A stretch of 41,120 nucleotides of DNA from Aneurinibacillus aneurinilyticus ATCC 12856 (GTDB lineage Bacteria > Bacillota > Bacilli > Aneurinibacillales > Aneurinibacillaceae), in assembly GCF_000466385.1 (NCBI RefSeq), contig NZ_KE952903.1, positions 77,302 to 118,421 of the forward strand, given 5' to 3'. Shown piece by piece: positions 8,894 to 16,519 of the stretch; within the stretch, counting starts at the first letter, position 1, and each line of letters opens with the position of its first letter. The notes beneath the pieces were generated by a model. It saw nothing but the letters and a program-made list of their open reading frames with translations, was not told where the DNA came from and searched no databases. A program made the translations under genes and the position numbers.

Positions 8894-9952
8894 CTAGAGA
8901 TAGTGTCCTCCAGCAGCTTTGGTCAATCGGTTCATAATAGCCGTGCCAACGCCACCTTCCGGAAACGTCTCTGCAAAAATAACGTCAACACTTGCCTGAT
9001 CAAACTGACGTAGCACATCGTAAAGGCGGCGTGCTACGCTGATTAAATCCCTGCGCTCTCCACAAGTGACAACCGTATACTCCCCATCATACTCTCGAAA
9101 AGTTTCTTCCGTTGCGAGAATGCCGACTTTCTTGCCCTCCTCGGCTGCTTTGCGTGCAGCATTACGTATGCTCTTCGTCATTTCCGCTATCGTGTCGCCG
9201 CGAACGAGCCACATCTGTCCCTGCGGCGCATAGTGACGATACTTCATGCCAGGCGACTTCGGTGCTGTTTCCTCATTTAAGATGCCAGGATCAATAGCCA
9301 CTTCTCCGATTATCTCTGCGATTTGTTCGGCTGTAATGCCGCCCGGTCGCAAGATCATCGGTACATCCCCGGTAATATCCACAACTGTGGACTCCACTCC
9401 GATACCGGTCGGACCGCCGTCCAGTACACCTGCAATTCTTCCATCCAGATCTTCAAGGACATGCTGCGCAGTCGTCGGACTGGGACGCCCGGATACATTA
9501 GCGCTCGGTGCTGCAATCGGGAGACGTGCAGCTCGTATTAGTGCCAATGCCAGCGGGTGATCAGGCATACGGATGGCTACCGTATCAAGCCCGGCAGATG
9601 CACGCATGGCAACACCTGGCTTCTTCGGAAATACAAGCGTTAGCGGGCCTGGCCAGAATGCCTCCATAAGCACTTCTCCCAGAGGCGGAACCTCACTTAC
9701 CAGCTCCCCCAACTGCGCTCGATTGGCAATATGCAAAATAAGAGGATTATCGCTCGGTCTCCCTTTGGCTGTATAAATTCTCTCCACAGTTTTGTCTTCC
9801 AAGCTGTTGCCACCAAGACCATATACTGTCTCCGTCGGAAATGCGATTAATTCGTTACATTGTAGCAATCTTGCCGCTTCCTGAACTTGTGGATAATCTT
9901 CTAATCCATCCACAATATTATCCACATTCCAATACTTCGTTTGTTGATTCAT
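8894..9952 (-). CDS. tsaC: Threonylcarbamoyl-AMP synthase (Sua5/YwlC type)
   Basis: Makes threonylcarbamoyl-AMP from threonine, bicarbonate and ATP for the t6A37 modification of ANN-decoding tRNAs. The 352 residues are the long Sua5 form: a YrdC domain (about 22-215) with PTETVYGLG (39-47) and KGRPSDNPL (63-71), the conserved linker KSPGMKYRHYAP, and a C-terminal Sua5 domain (about 250-352). The start ATG has GAGGGTT upstream. The 5' end of the gene and the region before it hold five DnaA boxes. Confidence 0.96.
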   Translation of the reverse strand: MNQQTKYWNVDNIVDGLEDYPQVQEAARLLQCNELIAFPTETVYGLGGNSLEDKTVERIYTAKGRPSDNPLILHIANRAQLGELVSEVPPLGEVLMEAFWPGPLTLVFPKKPGVAMRASAGLDTVAIRMPDHPLALALIRAARLPIAAPSANVSGRPSPTTAQHVLEDLDGRIAGVLDGGPTGIGVESTVVDITGDVPMILRPGGITAEQIAEIIGEVAIDPGILNEETAPKSPGMKYRHYAPQGQMWLVRGDTIAEMTKSIRNAARKAAEEGKKVGILATEETFREYDGEYTVVTCGERRDLISVARRLYDVLRQFDQASVDVIFAETFPEGGVGTAIMNRLTKAAGGHYL

Positions 9953-10060
9953 CGAATAACCCTCAGTTCTACTAAATTATACTTTTTTCTAGTTATAACT
10001 GTTCGTTCTTTCATTTGCAATCAACCGCTTATCCACACATTGTGTATAATCTGTGGATAA
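9888..10060. promoter_or_regulatory. Cluster of five consensus DnaA boxes at the 5' end of tsaC (ywlC)
   Basis: Five exact matches to TTATNCACA: TGTGGATAA at 9888-9896 (minus), TTATCCACA at 9918-9926 (plus), TTATCCACA at 10029-10037 (plus), TGTGTATAA at 10041-10049 (minus) and TGTGGATAA at 10052-10060 (minus). Two are inside the tsaC reading frame, three are between it and the MATE gene. A 7/9 match lies at 9905-9913. Such density over 173 bases is far above chance. From memory, ywlC is one of the non-oriC loci bound by DnaA in B. subtilis. Confidence 0.85.
9976..10015 (-). promoter_or_regulatory. Candidate sigma-A promoter of tsaC
   Basis: On the minus strand TTGCAA, a 17-base spacer and TATAAC are found just downstream of the three intergenic DnaA boxes, with a second TATAAT closer to the gene that lacks a matching -35. 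A DnaA-bound complex at 10029-10060 would sit immediately upstream of this promoter. Confidence 0.4.
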
Positions 10061-10061
10061 C

Positions 10062-11579
10062 TTACCGGATTAACTGTGTATGACGCTTCTTTTTCCAGAA
10101 AAATTGATAATATCCGAACTGCAGCAGAAGGTTAACTACAAAGGCAATCGGATATGCATACCAAATACCTTCAATGCCAATCCGGTTAGATAGTATATAG
10201 GCAACAGGTACTTCTACTCCCCAGATGGAAATGATGGACAATGCCGTTGGCCAGAATACCGTACCGCTTGAACGCATAATCCCCGACATCACACTTGCAT
10301 GACCGAAGATAAGATAGCTCCAAAGCGTAATACGAAGCAATTCATGAGCCAGCTCCAGCGTTTGCATCTCCGCGATAAACAGCGAAAGAATCATTTGGGA
10401 GAACAAGTACGCAAGTGTGATAAGTACACCGCCAATGACATAGTTAAGTACAATTCCTGCCTGAAGCACCTTCTGTAGCCGTTCGAAAAGGCCAGCCCCA
10501 ATCGCTTGCGCACCAAAAATCGATACAGCCATCCCAAGGCTCATCGCCGGCATCATAACGTAGCTGGCTACCTGATTTACTGCACCATAAGCCGCAGTCG
10601 CCAGGGAACCGTAATGATTAACAAACGAAATAACTGCAATCGTCGCCAATGAAATCAGCACCATCTGCACACTCGTCGGAATTCCGATTTTAATTAATAG
10701 CTTAAAAATCTCGCCATCAATTTTCAAATGATGCAGCGCTTTTCTATCAAAACGCAACGGATGATCAACCCGATGTAAATACACAAGAAAAATGATGAAA
10801 GTAAGCAACGAACCGATGACATTCGACCAGGCTGCCCCGTTAATTTGAAGCGCTGGAAAACCAAATAACCCAAGTACGAGTATCGGTGTCAAAGCCACTG
10901 TTAACGCCGTACTAATGATGAGGAAATAAAAAGGCGTTTTGGAATCTCCTGTACCACGAATAAATGTCGTATATGAAATATACAGGAAAAAGATAGGCAG
11001 AACATAAAAGAAAATACGCGCATATGCCGCAGAATCATGCAAAATGTTAGCCGGTGTGCCAATAAGCCGCAGCATATCCTCTGCAAATATCCCACCCGTA
11101 ATCGCCAGCAAACTTCCCAAAATAAATGTTGCGGTCAGCGTTGTACCCATTACGGCCCTAACCCGTTCATAGTTCCGGGCTCCGTATGCCTGCCCGATTA
11201 ACACGGAGCTGGCACTGCCAAGTCCGATAACGAACGAAATGAGAAAGAAGAAGACCGGGAAAAATGCCGACACCGCTGCCAGCGCATTCACTCCGATAAA
11301 ACGTCCGAGCATGATGCTGCTAACCGTGCCACTAATAGATTGCAAAGCATTACTTAGCATTAATGGAATGAGAAAAACGAAGAGAGCACGCCATACCGGC
11401 TTGCTATTATCCATGCTACTGTGCCATTTTCGCTCCCCTGTTTCTGATCCGTCCTCCTCGGCTCTCTCCACTCTCTTTTCTACATCTCCATCCGTGCCAG
11501 CTGTCTCCGGTATACCTGACGTTCCTGCCCTATCGCTACTTGTTTCTCCGACTTCACGGCCGATTTTATTATTTTCCAT
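10062..11579 (-). CDS. MATE-family multidrug/cation antiporter
   Basis: Twelve-span transporter of 505 residues. Hydrophobic segments begin at about residue 63 (ALFVFLIPLMLSNALQSISG) and include the family block ISGTVSSIMLGRFIGVNALAAVSAFFP. I start at the ATG at 11579-11577 (MENNKIGREV), because GGGGAG lies eight bases before it; a TTG/ATG start further upstream lacks an SD. About 55 hydrophilic residues rich in Glu, Gly, Ser and Thr precede the first span, longer than usual for MATE proteins. The substrate is unknown. The stop codon abuts the DnaA-box cluster. Confidence 0.9.
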   Translation of the reverse strand: MENNKIGREVGETSSDRAGTSGIPETAGTDGDVEKRVERAEEDGSETGERKWHSSMDNSKPVWRALFVFLIPLMLSNALQSISGTVSSIMLGRFIGVNALAAVSAFFPVFFFLISFVIGLGSASSVLIGQAYGARNYERVRAVMGTTLTATFILGSLLAITGGIFAEDMLRLIGTPANILHDSAAYARIFFYVLPIFFLYISYTTFIRGTGDSKTPFYFLIISTALTVALTPILVLGLFGFPALQINGAAWSNVIGSLLTFIIFLVYLHRVDHPLRFDRKALHHLKIDGEIFKLLIKIGIPTSVQMVLISLATIAVISFVNHYGSLATAAYGAVNQVASYVMMPAMSLGMAVSIFGAQAIGAGLFERLQKVLQAGIVLNYVIGGVLITLAYLFSQMILSLFIAEMQTLELAHELLRITLWSYLIFGHASVMSGIMRSSGTVFWPTALSIISIWGVEVPVAYILSNRIGIEGIWYAYPIAFVVNLLLQFGYYQFFWKKKRHTQLIR

Positions 11580-11624
11580 ATTTCCAACTCCCCGCATGAA
11601 TGCTTTCTGCAAAACTATATACAC

Positions 11625-11702
11625 ACTTTATCCCGCCTTAACAGGCAGTAATCCCCCTACTTCAAAACTTGGAGAATTTGAGTAGGTTTAAGCGGGGATA
11701 AA
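11625..11702. repeat. Dispersed intergenic repeat, copy 4, palindromic form
   Basis: Outer arms TATCCCGCCTTAA (11630-11642) and TTAAGCGGGGATA (11688-11700) are near-perfect inverted repeats. Inner arms CCTACTTCAAA and TTTGAGTAGG form a second stem. It includes CCTTAACAGGCAGTAATCCC, identical to 1400-1419. It lies between spoIIR and the MATE gene. Confidence 0.6.
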
Positions 11703-11740
11703 TTGCTCCCAAAGATCTGATACATCCAACTTTATATAAG

Positions 11741-11770
11741 AAAAAAGAAGAAACCCTGTCATTCTGACAG
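11741..11770 (-). terminator. Probable terminator of spoIIR
   Basis: Short stem CTGTCA / TGACAG (11756-11761, 11765-11770). On the minus strand it is followed by a pyrimidine run ending in six T. The stem is only six pairs long. Confidence 0.5.
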
Positions 11771-11780
11771 AGCTCCGTGT

Positions 11781-12377
11781 CTACGTGAATAATTTATGGA
11801 ACAACTCCACCAAAAAGAACCGGACTTGAATCTCATTATTATCTTTCGATTTCTGGCTTGTGTTCTTCTGTTTGTCATGTGCTGCCGTATCTCCGCTGGC
11901 AATATCTACAAAGCAGAGCGGCGGAAACAATACGCACCACCAGTTCTTGCCTTCCGCATTCCCGATAGTAATACGAACAGCTTCATACTGTCCGGCCGGG
12001 AATACCTGAGTCCCGTACATTTTCGTCGGAAAATCTGTCTGCGCAAGCTCCACATGCGAAGCATACGTGTAGCCCTTTTCTTTAATTGTTTCCTGTACAA
12101 GTTGTTGCAGCTCCGGCAAATGGTTACTGATAACAGTCCGGGCTTTTTGGAGAGATTCTGCCTCACCAGCCCATGTCTGCACCGACTCGATTACACGATC
12201 CCGCACCTGACGTTTTAGCTGTTGATCCTCGGGACTATCGCTGTTAGCAAGTATACGCAGGCGAATCGACTGCTCAGGCACCAGATTGGAAGTAAACACA
12301 GCCAATGCTTCTTTTTGGCTTTCCCAGCTCATTACTAAAAGAAATAATGTAAAAAATAGCAGATAATATTTTTTCAT
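11781..12377 (-). CDS. spoIIR: Stage II sporulation protein R
   Basis: Forespore-made secreted signal that crosses to the intermembrane space and activates SpoIIGA, the protease that processes pro-sigma-E in the mother cell. The 198-residue protein has an N-terminal hydrophobic export segment (about 3-17). The family core is IRLRILANSDSPEDQQLKRQVRD at about 38-60, with GQYEAVRITIGNAEGKNWWCVLFPPLCFVD at about 128-157. The C-terminal tail has a lysine- and asparagine-rich linker before a short hydrophobic end. The start ATG follows AAAGGGGAAG. It is the expected neighbour of prmC. Confidence 0.95.
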   Translation of the reverse strand: MKKYYLLFFTLFLLVMSWESQKEALAVFTSNLVPEQSIRLRILANSDSPEDQQLKRQVRDRVIESVQTWAGEAESLQKARTVISNHLPELQQLVQETIKEKGYTYASHVELAQTDFPTKMYGTQVFPAGQYEAVRITIGNAEGKNWWCVLFPPLCFVDIASGDTAAHDKQKNTSQKSKDNNEIQVRFFLVELFHKLFT

Positions 12378-12478
12378 GCTTCACTTCCCCTTTCCGCTCC
12401 CTGTTCATAGTATGGACAAGGAAATAGGGGAATAAACCTGCTATTTTTGAAGAATAAGAGATTGCTAGAATTGATTCT

Positions 12479-13357
12479 TTATACCCGGACGGCGATAACA
12501 TGACGGCCAATACCTGCCAAATCCCGTACAATGTACACCTCGGAGAACAAGCCCGTGTCTTCCAGCCATCCACGAACAATTTCAGCCTGATGAATGCCGA
12601 CCTCCCAGCCAAGCAAAGCCCTCTCCTTTAATATACAGGACAGGCCCTGTATCATCTGGCGATAAAAGTCCAGACCATCCTCTCCGCCATCCAGCGCACG
12701 AAGCGGCTCATGATCTTTTACCTGCATATCCAGCTGTGCAACATCAAATGACGGGATATACGGTGGATTAGAAGCAAGAATGTCAACCGTATGCTCTTGC
12801 TGAAGCAACGGTTCCAGCAGATCCCCCTGAACGAACGAAAGCTTATGCTTTACACCGTGCCGTTCCGCATTCAAACAGGCTGTAGCCAATGATTCTTCGG
12901 CGATATCTGTCGCAGTCACCTTCCAGCTTCTGCCGCCAATAACCGCCAGCGTCACCGCAATAGCTCCACTGCCTGTTCCAATGTCTACAACTGAAAGCTT
13001 GGCGTCTTCCGACCATAGCTCCCTCGCACGTTTTACTATCTCTTCAACAAGCAGCTCCGTTTCCGGTCGCGGAATCAATACCGATGGGTTCACCTTAAAT
13101 TCCAATCCATAAAACTCCTGGCTGCCTACGATATACTGCATTGGCTCTCCCGCAGCACGGCGACGGATAATCGCTTCGATTGCATCCCATTCTTCTGCCG
13201 TTAACAAATGAGACATACGAGAAATAAAACAGGTTCTGTCCCATCCAAGGGCATGGCGAATCGCATACTCTGCAAGAAATGTAGCATCTTCAATATTATT
13301 CTCACGTAAAAAACGGGAAGCCTTCTGCAAGGCTTCCCGTACGGTAATCGCGCTCAT
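12479..13357 (-). CDS. prmC: Release-factor glutamine methyltransferase
   Basis: Methylates the glutamine of the GGQ motif in RF1 and RF2. The 292-residue protein has an N-terminal helical domain (1-90), the SAM-binding motif DIGTGSGAIA (125-134) and the catalytic NPPY (197-200). It starts three bases after the prfA stop, so enzyme and substrate genes are one operon. Codons 6-16 form a perfect hairpin followed by six T, which looks like an intrinsic terminator inside the coding sequence. Confidence 0.97.
   Translation of the reverse strand: MSAITVREALQKASRFLRENNIEDATFLAEYAIRHALGWDRTCFISRMSHLLTAEEWDAIEAIIRRRAAGEPMQYIVGSQEFYGLEFKVNPSVLIPRPETELLVEEIVKRARELWSEDAKLSVVDIGTGSGAIAVTLAVIGGRSWKVTATDIAEESLATACLNAERHGVKHKLSFVQGDLLEPLLQQEHTVDILASNPPYIPSFDVAQLDMQVKDHEPLRALDGGEDGLDFYRQMIQGLSCILKERALLGWEVGIHQAEIVRGWLEDTGLFSEVYIVRDLAGIGRHVIAVRV
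13308..13339 (-). terminator. Terminator-like hairpin inside the 5' coding region of prmC
   Basis: CGGGAAGCCTT (13314-13324) and AAGGCTTCCCG (13329-13339) are perfectly complementary, 11 bp with a four-base loop. On the minus strand the stem is directly followed by TTTTTT. It encodes residues Arg7 to Phe16 of PrmC. Shape and U-tract are those of a strong intrinsic terminator, so prfA transcripts may often end here. Confidence 0.7.
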
Positions 13358-13360
13358 CGC

Positions 13361-14434
13361 TTACGCACCTTCAGCATTGCGCATCAGTTCCGCCTGCTCA
13401 TGCAGCACAAGCGCGTTGACGATTTCGTCCATTTCCCCGTTCAGCACTTGATCAAGCTTGTGTAATGTCAATCCAATTCGGTGATCCGTAACACGACTCT
13501 GCGGGAAATTATATGTGCGAATACGCTCGCTTCGATCGCCCGTACCTACCGCTGAACGGCGGGCATCGGCGTATTCCGCATGCGCCTCCTGCTGATATTT
13601 ATCATACAGACGGGCACGCAGCACGCGCATCGCTTTGTCTTTATTCTTATGCTGGGACTTCTCATCCTGACACGTTACCACGATACCGGTCGGTACGTGT
13701 GTTAAACGTACAGCAGATTTCGTAGTATTAACACTCTGTCCGCCTGCGCCGCTGGAGCAGAATAAATCTACGCGGATATCATTCTCATTGACCTCGACTT
13801 CCACTTCTTCCGCTTCTGGAAGAACGGCCACCGTAGCCGTAGATGTATGGATACGACCTCCGGATTCCGTACTAGGAACGCGTTGCACCCGATGTGCGCC
13901 ACTCTCGAATTTGAGGCGGCTGTAAGCACCCTTCCCATTAATGGAGAAGATAATTTCCTTGTAGCCTCCGATATCTGTCGGAGCTGCCTCTAATACTTCA
14001 ACCTTAAACTTATGCTTTGCCGCATAGCGGGTATACATCTCAAACAGATCAGAAGCGAACAAAGCCGCTTCATCTCCACCAGCTGCACCCCGAATCTCGA
14101 TAATAACGTTCTTATCATCGTTTGGATCTTTCGGCAGCAAAAGAACGCGGATGCGCTCCTCCAGTTCTGCTTTCTTTTCTTCCAGTTCGCCAAGTTCCAT
14201 TTTGACCATTTCACGCATTTCATCATCGAGCTTCTCTTCGAGCATTTCCTTGGCATCCTGCAATTGCTCGGTAGTCTCTTTATATTCGCGATACGCTTGT
14301 ACCGTCTCTTCTATATCGGATTGTTCTTTGGAATATTCACGCAGCTTGACCGGGTCATTCATCACCTGTGGGTCGCACAGCAGCTGCGTCAATCGATCAT
14401 ACCGCTCAACAACCGACTCTAATCGCTGTAGCAC
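13361..14434 (-). CDS. prfA: Peptide chain release factor 1
   Basis: Terminates translation at UAA and UAG. The 357-residue protein has the anticodon-like tripeptide PST (187-189, in [14 protein letters not shown]) and the peptidyl-tRNA hydrolysis motif GGQ (231-233). The start is a GTG at 14434-14432 with GAGG nine bases upstream; the nearest upstream ATG is followed at once by a stop. A consensus sigma-A promoter lies 43 bases upstream. prmC follows. Confidence 0.98.
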   Translation of the reverse strand: MLQRLESVVERYDRLTQLLCDPQVMNDPVKLREYSKEQSDIEETVQAYREYKETTEQLQDAKEMLEEKLDDEMREMVKMELGELEEKKAELEERIRVLLLPKDPNDDKNVIIEIRGAAGGDEAALFASDLFEMYTRYAAKHKFKVEVLEAAPTDIGGYKEIIFSINGKGAYSRLKFESGAHRVQRVPSTESGGRIHTSTATVAVLPEAEEVEVEVNENDIRVDLFCSSGAGGQSVNTTKSAVRLTHVPTGIVVTCQDEKSQHKNKDKAMRVLRARLYDKYQQEAHAEYADARRSAVGTGDRSERIRTYNFPQSRVTDHRIGLTLHKLDQVLNGEMDEIVNALVLHEQAELMRNAEGA

Positions 14435-14476
14435 GGTTCTTCACCTCATTTTAAAATTCCATAGCATAACAGTATA

Positions 14477-14505
14477 ATTATAGAGGATAGCTTAATATAA
14501 GTCAA
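14477..14505 (-). promoter_or_regulatory. Sigma-A promoter of prfA-prmC
   Basis: On the minus strand TTGACT (14505-14500), a 17-base spacer and TATAAT (14482-14477). Placement 43 bases before the prfA GTG makes it the operon promoter. Confidence 0.75.
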
Positions 14506-14826
14506 AGCTGTATACTTCTGTTTTAAAAATACGTATGAAAAGATTTTCGTATAAGCAACACCCTTGGTATCCATAGATGGATAATCAACAGGTGTGATTA
14601 GAGCAGCTTCTCTCATATTTCCCTGACAAAACTCTGCTATTATGAAATTTTCTAAATAGTAGCATGCGGTGTATTAACCATCGTAGCTAGAATTGGTTTC
14701 TTCGTTATCAAAAAGAAAATAAAGTAAAGCTAACCACAACGAGATACGTTGTGGTTGCTATCAACATCCTTAGGGAATAATCATAATCTTCACGCAGTCA
14801 GGCAATATCTTTCTTGTATTCCATCT
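14506..14826. other. Intergenic region between prfA and the spore lipoprotein gene
   Basis: Together with the prfA promoter this is a gap of 392 bases without a gene. Apart from the terminator hairpin at 14732-14756 I see no ORF with an SD, no repeat and no RNA gene. The sequence is AT-rich and unremarkable. Confidence 0.6.
14712..14756 (-). terminator. Terminator of the spore lipoprotein gene
   Basis: AACCACAACG (14732-14741) and CGTTGTGGTT (14747-14756) form a perfect 10-bp stem with a five-base loop. On the minus strand a T-rich stretch follows. It is 70 bases past the stop codon. Confidence 0.65.
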
Positions 14827-15366
14827 TTAACGATTCATGCGGTTATTTAGCTCATTCATATGAATACGATAGTTGTTAATTGGCGTACCGCTGCGAATAC
14901 CATCACCGATATCCTGAATTCGGCTGAAGATGCCAGTGTCAGAACTAACCCGCACATGGTAACGCGGCATTTTTTCTTGAACGCGCTGGCGCACCTTTTC
15001 TCTAATAGCAGTGGCTTCCTGACGGCTGCGTACCGTATCGGTGAGCGTAAGTCCGACATAGGCTTGTGCTCCGTTAATCACTACACTTGCGCGTTTGACT
15101 TTTGGCACCTGCACTGCCACATTAGCCATACTATCGGCTTCAGCCTGTATATCCCGCACGTCATTGCGTCCGGTCACAAGGTTTGGGTTCAGATCACTTC
15201 CGACCAGCACACGGGTCTTTCGCTCAGGTGTAGTACCGTTATATTCATTAGCCTGTGCACCTTTTTGCTGAGGCGTTGTTCTCTGGCTATTTGCATTTGG
15301 GTTACAGCCTGCTATAAGCAATAGCGCAATGCTCAACAAAGCCACATACATTATTTTTTTATTCAT
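14827..15366 (-). CDS. YhcN/YlaJ-family sporulation lipoprotein
   Basis: Secreted lipoprotein of 179 residues. The signal peptide ends in the lipobox LIAGC with the acylated Cys21. A polar linker (about 22-50) is followed by the family domain, with VTGRNDVRDIQAEADSMANV, VKRASVVINGAQAYVGLTL and VRQRVQEKMPRYHVRVSSD. Family members are found in the spore membrane or cortex of bacilli; the molecular function is not known. Its SD GAGGAGG lies in the 3' arm of the tdk-terminator stem, so it would be hidden on a read-through transcript. Confidence 0.88.
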   Translation of the reverse strand: MNKKIMYVALLSIALLLIAGCNPNANSQRTTPQQKGAQANEYNGTTPERKTRVLVGSDLNPNLVTGRNDVRDIQAEADSMANVAVQVPKVKRASVVINGAQAYVGLTLTDTVRSRQEATAIREKVRQRVQEKMPRYHVRVSSDTGIFSRIQDIGDGIRSGTPINNYRIHMNELNNRMNR

Positions 15367-15370
15367 AATA

Positions 15371-15418
15371 AAGGCCCACCTCCTCAGGTGTAGTGTTTGC
15401 TAAGAGGAGGTGGGCTTA
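15371..15418 (-). terminator. tdk terminator hairpin that also contains the SD of the next gene
   Basis: GCCCACCTCCTC (15374-15385) and GAGGAGGTGGGC (15404-15415) are perfectly complementary over 12 bp with an 18-base loop. It lies between tdk and the lipoprotein gene. On the minus strand the 3' arm is GAGGAGGTGGGC followed by CTTTATT and then the lipoprotein ATG. Confidence 0.65.
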
Positions 15419-15428
15419 TTCGTCTATG

Positions 15429-16028
15429 CTATAGAAGCGAAATCTTTCCGTTTTCGCTTCGGGGATGCTTGTAGCATTTGCGGCATACCGGTATGTAGCT
15501 ATCGTTACCCCCAATTTGGATTTGTTCACCTTCATACACAGGCTTGCCATCTTTTACGCGCAATACCATCGTCGCTTTTCTGTCACAGAACCAGCAGATC
15601 GTTTTAATTTCTTCCAATTTATCAGCATACAGCAATAACATTTCACTGCCTTCGAATAACCGGTTGGAAAAATCGTTCTTCAATCCGTATACAATAACAG
15701 GAACGCCTAAGTCATCCACAATTTCTGTAAGCTGTATAATATGGTGCCGACGCAAAAATTGACCTTCATCAACCAGCACACAATTCGGCATACCTTCCTG
15801 ATTCATCTCAACAGCTTTTCTAATATTCGTGCTTTCATCCACTACAATCGCTTCGCGCTTCAGCCCGATACGAGAAGCAACGTATCCTTGCCCGTACCGA
15901 TTATCAAGCATCGATGTGAAGATCATAACCCTCTTTCCCTGCTCTTCATAATTATGAGCCACCTTGAGGATTTCCACCGATTTGCCGCTGTTCATCGTTC
16001 CGTAACGAAAATATAACTGTGCCATCAT
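15429..16028 (-). CDS. tdk: Thymidine kinase
   Basis: Phosphorylates thymidine with ATP in pyrimidine salvage. The type II enzyme has 199 residues. The P-loop GTMNSGKS is at 10-17, the DEGQFL segment near 87-92, and structural zinc ligands are in CWFCDRKA and CRKCYKHP. Two adjacent ATGs can start it; AAGGAG is four bases before the first and seven before the second, so the second (16025) may be used. It lies downstream of rpmE as in B. subtilis. Confidence 0.97.
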   Translation of the reverse strand: MMAQLYFRYGTMNSGKSVEILKVAHNYEEQGKRVMIFTSMLDNRYGQGYVASRIGLKREAIVVDESTNIRKAVEMNQEGMPNCVLVDEGQFLRRHHIIQLTEIVDDLGVPVIVYGLKNDFSNRLFEGSEMLLLYADKLEEIKTICWFCDRKATMVLRVKDGKPVYEGEQIQIGGNDSYIPVCRKCYKHPRSENGKISLL

Positions 16029-16110
16029 TATTCTCCTTCCAACCCATTTATCTTATCCTGAAAGGAGGCCGTAGAAAAGGGAAAATAGGTGCATCATATA
16101 TGTATACATT

Positions 16111-16141
16111 AAAAAACAGACAGGCAAACTGCCTGTCTGTT
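16111..16141 (-). terminator. Intrinsic terminator of rpmE
   Basis: AACAGACAGGCA (16115-16126) and TGCCTGTCTGTT (16130-16141) form a perfect 12-bp stem with a three-base loop. On the minus strand it runs into a run of T. Confidence 0.85.
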
Positions 16142-16155
16142 CTGATTGCGTACTA

Positions 16156-16356
16156 TTACTTCATGTTGTATTTCTTTTTGAAACGATCTACACGTCCGCC
16201 AGCATCAACAAATTTTTGTTTACCAGTGAAGAAAGGATGGCATTCGGAGCAAATCTCCACGCGCAGGTTTTCTTTCACTGAGCCGGTTTCAAATTCGTTA
16301 CCGCAAGCGCAAGTAACTTTAGTTACTTTGTAGTCAGGATGGATATCCGGTCTCAT
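16156..16356 (-). CDS. rpmE: Ribosomal protein bL31, zinc-binding form
   Basis: Component of the 50S subunit that bridges to the 30S head. The 66-residue protein [10 protein letters not shown]... has the four zinc ligands Cys16, Cys18, Cys36 and Cys39, so this is the zinc-containing type expected when zinc is sufficient. I start at the ATG at 16356-16354, which has GAGGTG upstream; a longer reading frame to 16413 would add 19 residues not found in the family. A strong promoter lies upstream and a strong terminator downstream, so it is probably monocistronic. Confidence 0.97.
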   Translation of the reverse strand: MRPDIHPDYKVTKVTCACGNEFETGSVKENLRVEICSECHPFFTGKQKFVDAGGRVDRFKKKYNMK

Positions 16357-16421
16357 TTCATTCACCTCTTTCTGCCCTGAATCTTTACGAAACAGAGTTA
16401 CACTCAAACACACATAAAAGG

Positions 16422-16450
16422 ATTATAGCACGCACATCTGCTCTTTGCAA
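16422..16450 (-). promoter_or_regulatory. Sigma-A promoter of rpmE
   Basis: On the minus strand TTGCAA (16450-16445), a 17-base spacer and TATAAT (16427-16422), with TG one base before the -10 (extended form). Confidence 0.75.
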
Positions 16451-16480
16451 ATACCGTTCAGGAAAAATTTATCCGCATCC

Positions 16481-16519
16481 AACGGCCAGTAAGTCCCTGC
16501 TAGTGGAAGTTTTACTTTA
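16481..16519 (-). repeat. Dispersed repeat copy 5 at the stop codon of the radical SAM gene
   Basis: Read on the minus strand it begins TAAAGTAAAACTT, identical to the start of the copy at 37348-37431, then GGGACTTACTGGCCGTT. The internal hairpin is missing, so it is a shortened copy. The first TAA is the stop codon of the radical SAM gene. Confidence 0.5.

Noticed and set aside
12378-12430. GTTTA-type sigma-F -35 upstream of spoIIR
   Set aside because: A -35-like GTTTA exists, but the GG-containing -10 does not match at the expected spacing, so no promoter is claimed.
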